A stretch of DNA of 9,513 nucleotides from positions 1 through 9,513 of the forward strand of contig JAUHWJ010000034.1 in assembly GCA_030424705.1 (NCBI GenBank), read 5' to 3'. A program made the position numbers and the translations under genes. This document shows positions 7,176 through 9,513 of this stretch, in pieces. The stretch is from Alphaproteobacteria bacterium. GTDB lineage: Bacteria; Pseudomonadota; Alphaproteobacteria; Rhodobacterales; Rhodobacteraceae. A model generated the notes under the pieces. It ran no database searches. It saw only the letters and a program-made list of their open reading frames with translations, and was not told where the DNA came from. Numbering within the stretch: position 1 is the stretch's first letter; each line of letters starts with the position of its first letter.

Positions 7176-8255
7176 ATGTCACTATGGAAAAAGGCGGCCG
7201 CCGTCATGGCAGGGGCGGCGCTCGCCGTCTTCGCAATCGGCGCCGCGGCGGCCGAACCCTTGAAGATCGGGTTCGTCTATGTCGGGCCGACCGGCGATTT
7301 CGGCTGGACGCATGAACACGACCTCGCGCGTCAGGCGGTGGAGGCGCATTTCGGCGACAAGGTGGAGACCACCTATGTGGAGAACGTGGCCGAGGGGCCG
7401 GATGCGGAGCGCGTGATCCGGCAGATGGCGCAGAGCGGGCACGGGCTGATATTCACCACCTCCTTCGGGTTCATGAACCCGACAGTCAAGGTCGCGAAGC
7501 AGTTTCCCGACGTGAAGTTCGAGCACGCGACCGGCTATCAGCGGGCCGACAACGTCTCGACCTATTCAGCCCGTTTCTATGAAGGCCGCCATGTCATCGG
7601 TCTGATCGCCGGCAAGATGACGAAGACGAACACGATCGGCTACATCGCCTCCTTCCCGATCCCGGAAGTGGTGCGCGGCATCAACGCCGCCTATCTCGCG
7701 GCGAAGTCGGTCAACCCCGCCGTGAAGTTCCGGATCGTCTGGGTGAACACCTGGTTCGACCCGGGCAAGGAGGCGGATGCGGCGAATGCGCTGATCGAGC
7801 AGGGCGCGGACGTGATCATGCAGCACACCGACAGCGCAGCGCCGATCACCATCGCGGAGGAGAAGGGCGTCCTCGCCTTCGGCCAGGCCTCGGACATGAC
7901 GCGCTTCGGGCCGAAATCCCACCTGACGGCGATCATCGACAACTGGTCTCCCTACTACATCGCGCGCACGCAGGCCGTGCTCGACGGAACGTGGACGAGC
8001 ACGGACACCTGGGACGGGATCGCACCGGGCATGGTGGCGTTCGCGCCCTACAATCCGGCGCTCCCGAAGGAAGTCGTCGCCCTGGCGGAATATGCGCGGT
8101 TCGGGATCATGCTCGGCAAGATCCATCCGTTCACCGGCCCGATCAACCGGCAGGACGGCACGCCCTGGCTTGCGGCCGGAGAGACGGCGTCGGACGGGGA
8201 TCTTCTCGGCATGAACTTCTACGTCGAGGGCATTGAGGGAGCCCTGCCGAAGTAA
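7176..8255 (+). CDS. BMP-family periplasmic substrate-binding protein of the importer
   Basis: The 359-residue precursor has a Sec signal peptide: basic WKK, an Ala-rich core and a likely cut after AAAA at residue 26. There is no lipobox cysteine, so it should be a soluble periplasmic protein rather than a lipoprotein as in Gram-positives and spirochaetes. The mature protein opens LKIGFVYVGPTGDFGWTHEHD, the BMP/PnrA-family start (COG1744). RFYEGRHVIGLIAGKM, MQHTDSAAP, FGQASDM and DNWSPYYIARTQAVLDGTW follow in family order. Members of this family bind purine nucleosides or purine bases. It is the last gene of the ATPase-permease-permease-binding protein set; in many characterised operons the binding-protein gene comes first. 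The exact ligand cannot be read from the sequence. Confidence 0.93.
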   Translation: MSLWKKAAAVMAGAALAVFAIGAAAAEPLKIGFVYVGPTGDFGWTHEHDLARQAVEAHFGDKVETTYVENVAEGPDAERVIRQMAQSGHGLIFTTSFGFMNPTVKVAKQFPDVKFEHATGYQRADNVSTYSARFYEGRHVIGLIAGKMTKTNTIGYIASFPIPEVVRGINAAYLAAKSVNPAVKFRIVWVNTWFDPGKEADAANALIEQGADVIMQHTDSAAPITIAEEKGVLAFGQASDMTRFGPKSHLTAIIDNWSPYYIARTQAVLDGTWTSTDTWDGIAPGMVAFAPYNPALPKEVVALAEYARFGIMLGKIHPFTGPINRQDGTPWLAAGETASDGDLLGMNFYVEGIEGALPK

Positions 8256-8271
8256 TGGCGCGCAGGCGGTT

Positions 8272-8296
8272 GGGCGGCCCGCGACGCCCGCCGCCC
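8272..8296 (+). terminator. GC-rich hairpin ending the importer operon
   Basis: GGGCGGC (8272-8278) and GCCGCCC (8290-8296) form perfect 7-bp arms around an 11-base loop, starting 16 bases after the binding-protein stop. Only TTCGTC follows rather than a U-tract, so the site is a weak or factor-assisted terminator candidate. Its placement in the 104-bp gap fits the end of the importer transcript. Confidence 0.45.
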
Positions 8297-8332
8297 TTCG
8301 TCGCCATTGAAGCGGGGAGCCGGGCCGCCTAA

Positions 8333-8354
8333 ACCGGAGGAAACGGACCGGAGG
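8333..8354 (+). repeat. Direct repeat ACCGGAGG giving two ribosome-site-like boxes before sseA
   Basis: The octamer ACCGGAGG occurs at 8333-8340 and again at 8347-8354. The second GGAGG lies 5 bases before the sseA ATG and is the likely functional ribosome site. The first may be chance or a standby site. Confidence 0.4.
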
Positions 8355-8359
8355 CCCGA

Positions 8360-9211
8360 ATGCCCGAGAGCGACCCGCAGCTCCTTGTCAGCACCGAATG
8401 GCTCGCCGATCATCTCGGCGCGCCGGATGTGAGAGTTCTTGACGGAACCTATCGCCTGCCTGGGCAAGGCGGAGACCCGAAGGCGGATTATGAGCGGGCG
8501 CATATCCCCGGCGCCCGCTTTTTCGACATCGACGAGATCGCGGATACGACATCGCCCCTGCCGCACATGCTGCCGCCGGCGGAGAAATTCGTCTCGCGGG
8601 TTCGCGCGATGGGGGTAGGAGACGGACACCGGATCGTCGTCTACGATCAGGACGGCCTGTTCTCCGCCGCGCGGGTCTGGTGGATGTTCCGCGTGTTCGG
8701 CGTTTCGGACGTGGCGGTGCTCGACGGCGGATTGCGGAAATGGATCGCCGAGGGCAGGCCGGTCGAGGATATGCCGCCGGCGCCGCGGGATAGGCATTTC
8801 ACCGCCAGAAAGGACTCGTCTCTGGTCCGCGACGTCACGCAGGTCGCCGCGGCGCTGAAGCTCGGCGAGGCTCAGATCGTCGATGCCCGCTCCCCGTCCC
8901 GTTTCCGGGGCGAGGAGCCGGAGCCACGGCCCGGACTCCGCTCGGGGCACATCCCCGGCGCGAAAAACGTGCACTATGCGACGCTTCTGGCCCCTGACGG
9001 CACACTGAAGCCGGTCACGGAGACGCGGCGCATTTTCGAGGCGGCCGGGATCGACCTGTCCCAGCCGATCGTGACGAGTTGCGGTTCGGGCGTTACCGCG
9101 GCGATCCTCGCCCTGGCGCTGGAGCGGCTTGGTCACCGGAAATGGTCGGTCTATGACGGCTCCTGGTCGGAATGGGGCGCATATCCCGATCTGGCGATCG
9201 AGACCGGATGA
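8360..9211 (+). CDS. sseA: 3-mercaptopyruvate sulfurtransferase
   Basis: This 283-residue tandem-rhodanese protein moves sulfur from 3-mercaptopyruvate to thiol acceptors or cyanide, yielding pyruvate; it is probably cytoplasmic, since no signal peptide is seen. The N-terminal inactive rhodanese domain (about 8-135) has VLDGTYRLP, ERAHIPGARFFDID, LFSAARVWWMFRVFG and VLDGGLRKW. The C-terminal catalytic domain (about 160-280) has DARSPSRFRGEEPEPRPG, SGHIPGAKN and the active-site loop CGSGVTA with Cys241. CGSGVTA is the mercaptopyruvate-type loop; thiosulfate sulfurtransferases typically have CRKGVT. The length matches the family (about 280). The ATG at 8360 has GGAGG 5 bases upstream. The stop overlaps the following gene as ATGA, so the two are likely co-transcribed. 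A functional link to the importer is not evident. Confidence 0.95.
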   Translation: MPESDPQLLVSTEWLADHLGAPDVRVLDGTYRLPGQGGDPKADYERAHIPGARFFDIDEIADTTSPLPHMLPPAEKFVSRVRAMGVGDGHRIVVYDQDGLFSAARVWWMFRVFGVSDVAVLDGGLRKWIAEGRPVEDMPPAPRDRHFTARKDSSLVRDVTQVAAALKLGEAQIVDARSPSRFRGEEPEPRPGLRSGHIPGAKNVHYATLLAPDGTLKPVTETRRIFEAAGIDLSQPIVTSCGSGVTAAILALALERLGHRKWSVYDGSWSEWGAYPDLAIETG

Positions 9212-9513
9212 GCCGGAGCGAAACGCTGCTCGAATACACGGTCACCTATCTCGAAATGAAGTCGCCGCCGGGCGCGCCCCCGCCGCCGCCTTCCGGAGCC
9301 GGCGGCCTCGCCCTCATACGCGCGAAGGCCCCACCGCGCAGATGGTTCCTTCACCTCTACCAGAGCGTCGGCGCCGGACATGAATGGACGGACTGGCTCC
9401 GCGCCGATCCCGCCGAACTCGACGCCTTTCTCGAGGACCCGTCGGTCACGCTCTATTCCCTGATCCTCGATGGCTGGAGCGGCGGCTTCTTCATGCTCGA
9501 CTGGCGGGTGGAG
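9208..9513 (+). CDS. GNAT-family acetyltransferase-like protein (3' end off window)
   Basis: An open frame starts at the ATG at 9208, overlapping the sseA stop by 4 bp (ATGA), and stays open for 102 codons to the window edge. The translation has an early VTYLEMKSPP segment, a Pro-rich stretch (PPPPPS), then RRWFLHLYQSVG and GHEWTDWL. Near the edge it reads TLYSLILDGWSGGFFMLDW. This layout resembles a group of alphaproteobacterial GNAT N-acetyltransferases as I recall them, with the small-molecule binding region at the start and the acetyl-CoA loop (expected R/Q-x-x-G-x-G/A) still to come beyond the edge. That loop is not visible, so the activity is unconfirmed. The acceptor substrate is unknown. 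The 4-bp overlap implies translational coupling with sseA. Confidence 0.7.
   Translation, partial: MSRSETLLEYTVTYLEMKSPPGAPPPPPSGAGGLALIRAKAPPRRWFLHLYQSVGAGHEWTDWLRADPAELDAFLEDPSVTLYSLILDGWSGGFFMLDWRVE

Noticed and set aside
8219..9136. A 305-codon minus-strand open frame opposite sseA
   Set aside because: sseA on the plus strand has the full mercaptopyruvate sulfurtransferase motif set; the antisense frame has no motif.

Overview
The window is very GC-rich (strongly G/C-ending codons), densely packed, and made of gene families typical of a free-living alphaproteobacterium. I would guess Rhodobacterales or Rhizobiales; this rests on protein style and codon use, not on a marker gene. I see no rRNA, tRNA, CRISPR array, insertion sequence, attachment site or replication origin. 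Nearly all of it is accounted for by ordinary coding genes.

Left half, minus strand, in transcription order: an IclR-family regulator (2663-3472), a YqiK-type flotillin/SPFH membrane protein (943-2541), and the first 294 codons of a Tat-exported solute-binding protein of the urea/short-chain-amide class (1-882, cut by the window edge). The gaps are 121 bp and 60 bp. The first holds a candidate promoter for the flotillin gene and the second a perfect 7-bp-arm hairpin, so these three need not form one transcript.

Right half, plus strand: a complete BMP-type (purine nucleoside/base class) ABC importer. It consists of a double-domain ATPase (3613-5151), two membrane permeases (5144-6205 and 6205-7137) and a periplasmic BMP-family binding protein (7176-8255). 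The first three genes overlap (8 bp and 1 bp) and the binding protein follows after 38 bp, so this is a tight operon. The IclR gene is divergent from it across a 140-bp intergenic region. That region holds a candidate promoter and two inverted repeats, so the IclR protein is the likely local regulator of the importer.

After a 104-bp gap with a GC-rich hairpin comes a 3-mercaptopyruvate sulfurtransferase (sseA, 8360-9211). It overlaps by 4 bp the start of a GNAT-type acetyltransferase-like gene that runs off the right edge.

Taken together, the locus reads as nitrogen or nucleobase scavenging: a purine/nucleoside importer under probable IclR control beside a urea/amide-type binding protein. 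The substrates are inferred from family only. I did not find a convincing new system. The points most worth a second look are the divergent control region, the lone YqiK flotillin without a visible NfeD/YqiJ partner, and the pairing of two nitrogen-compound binding proteins around one regulator.
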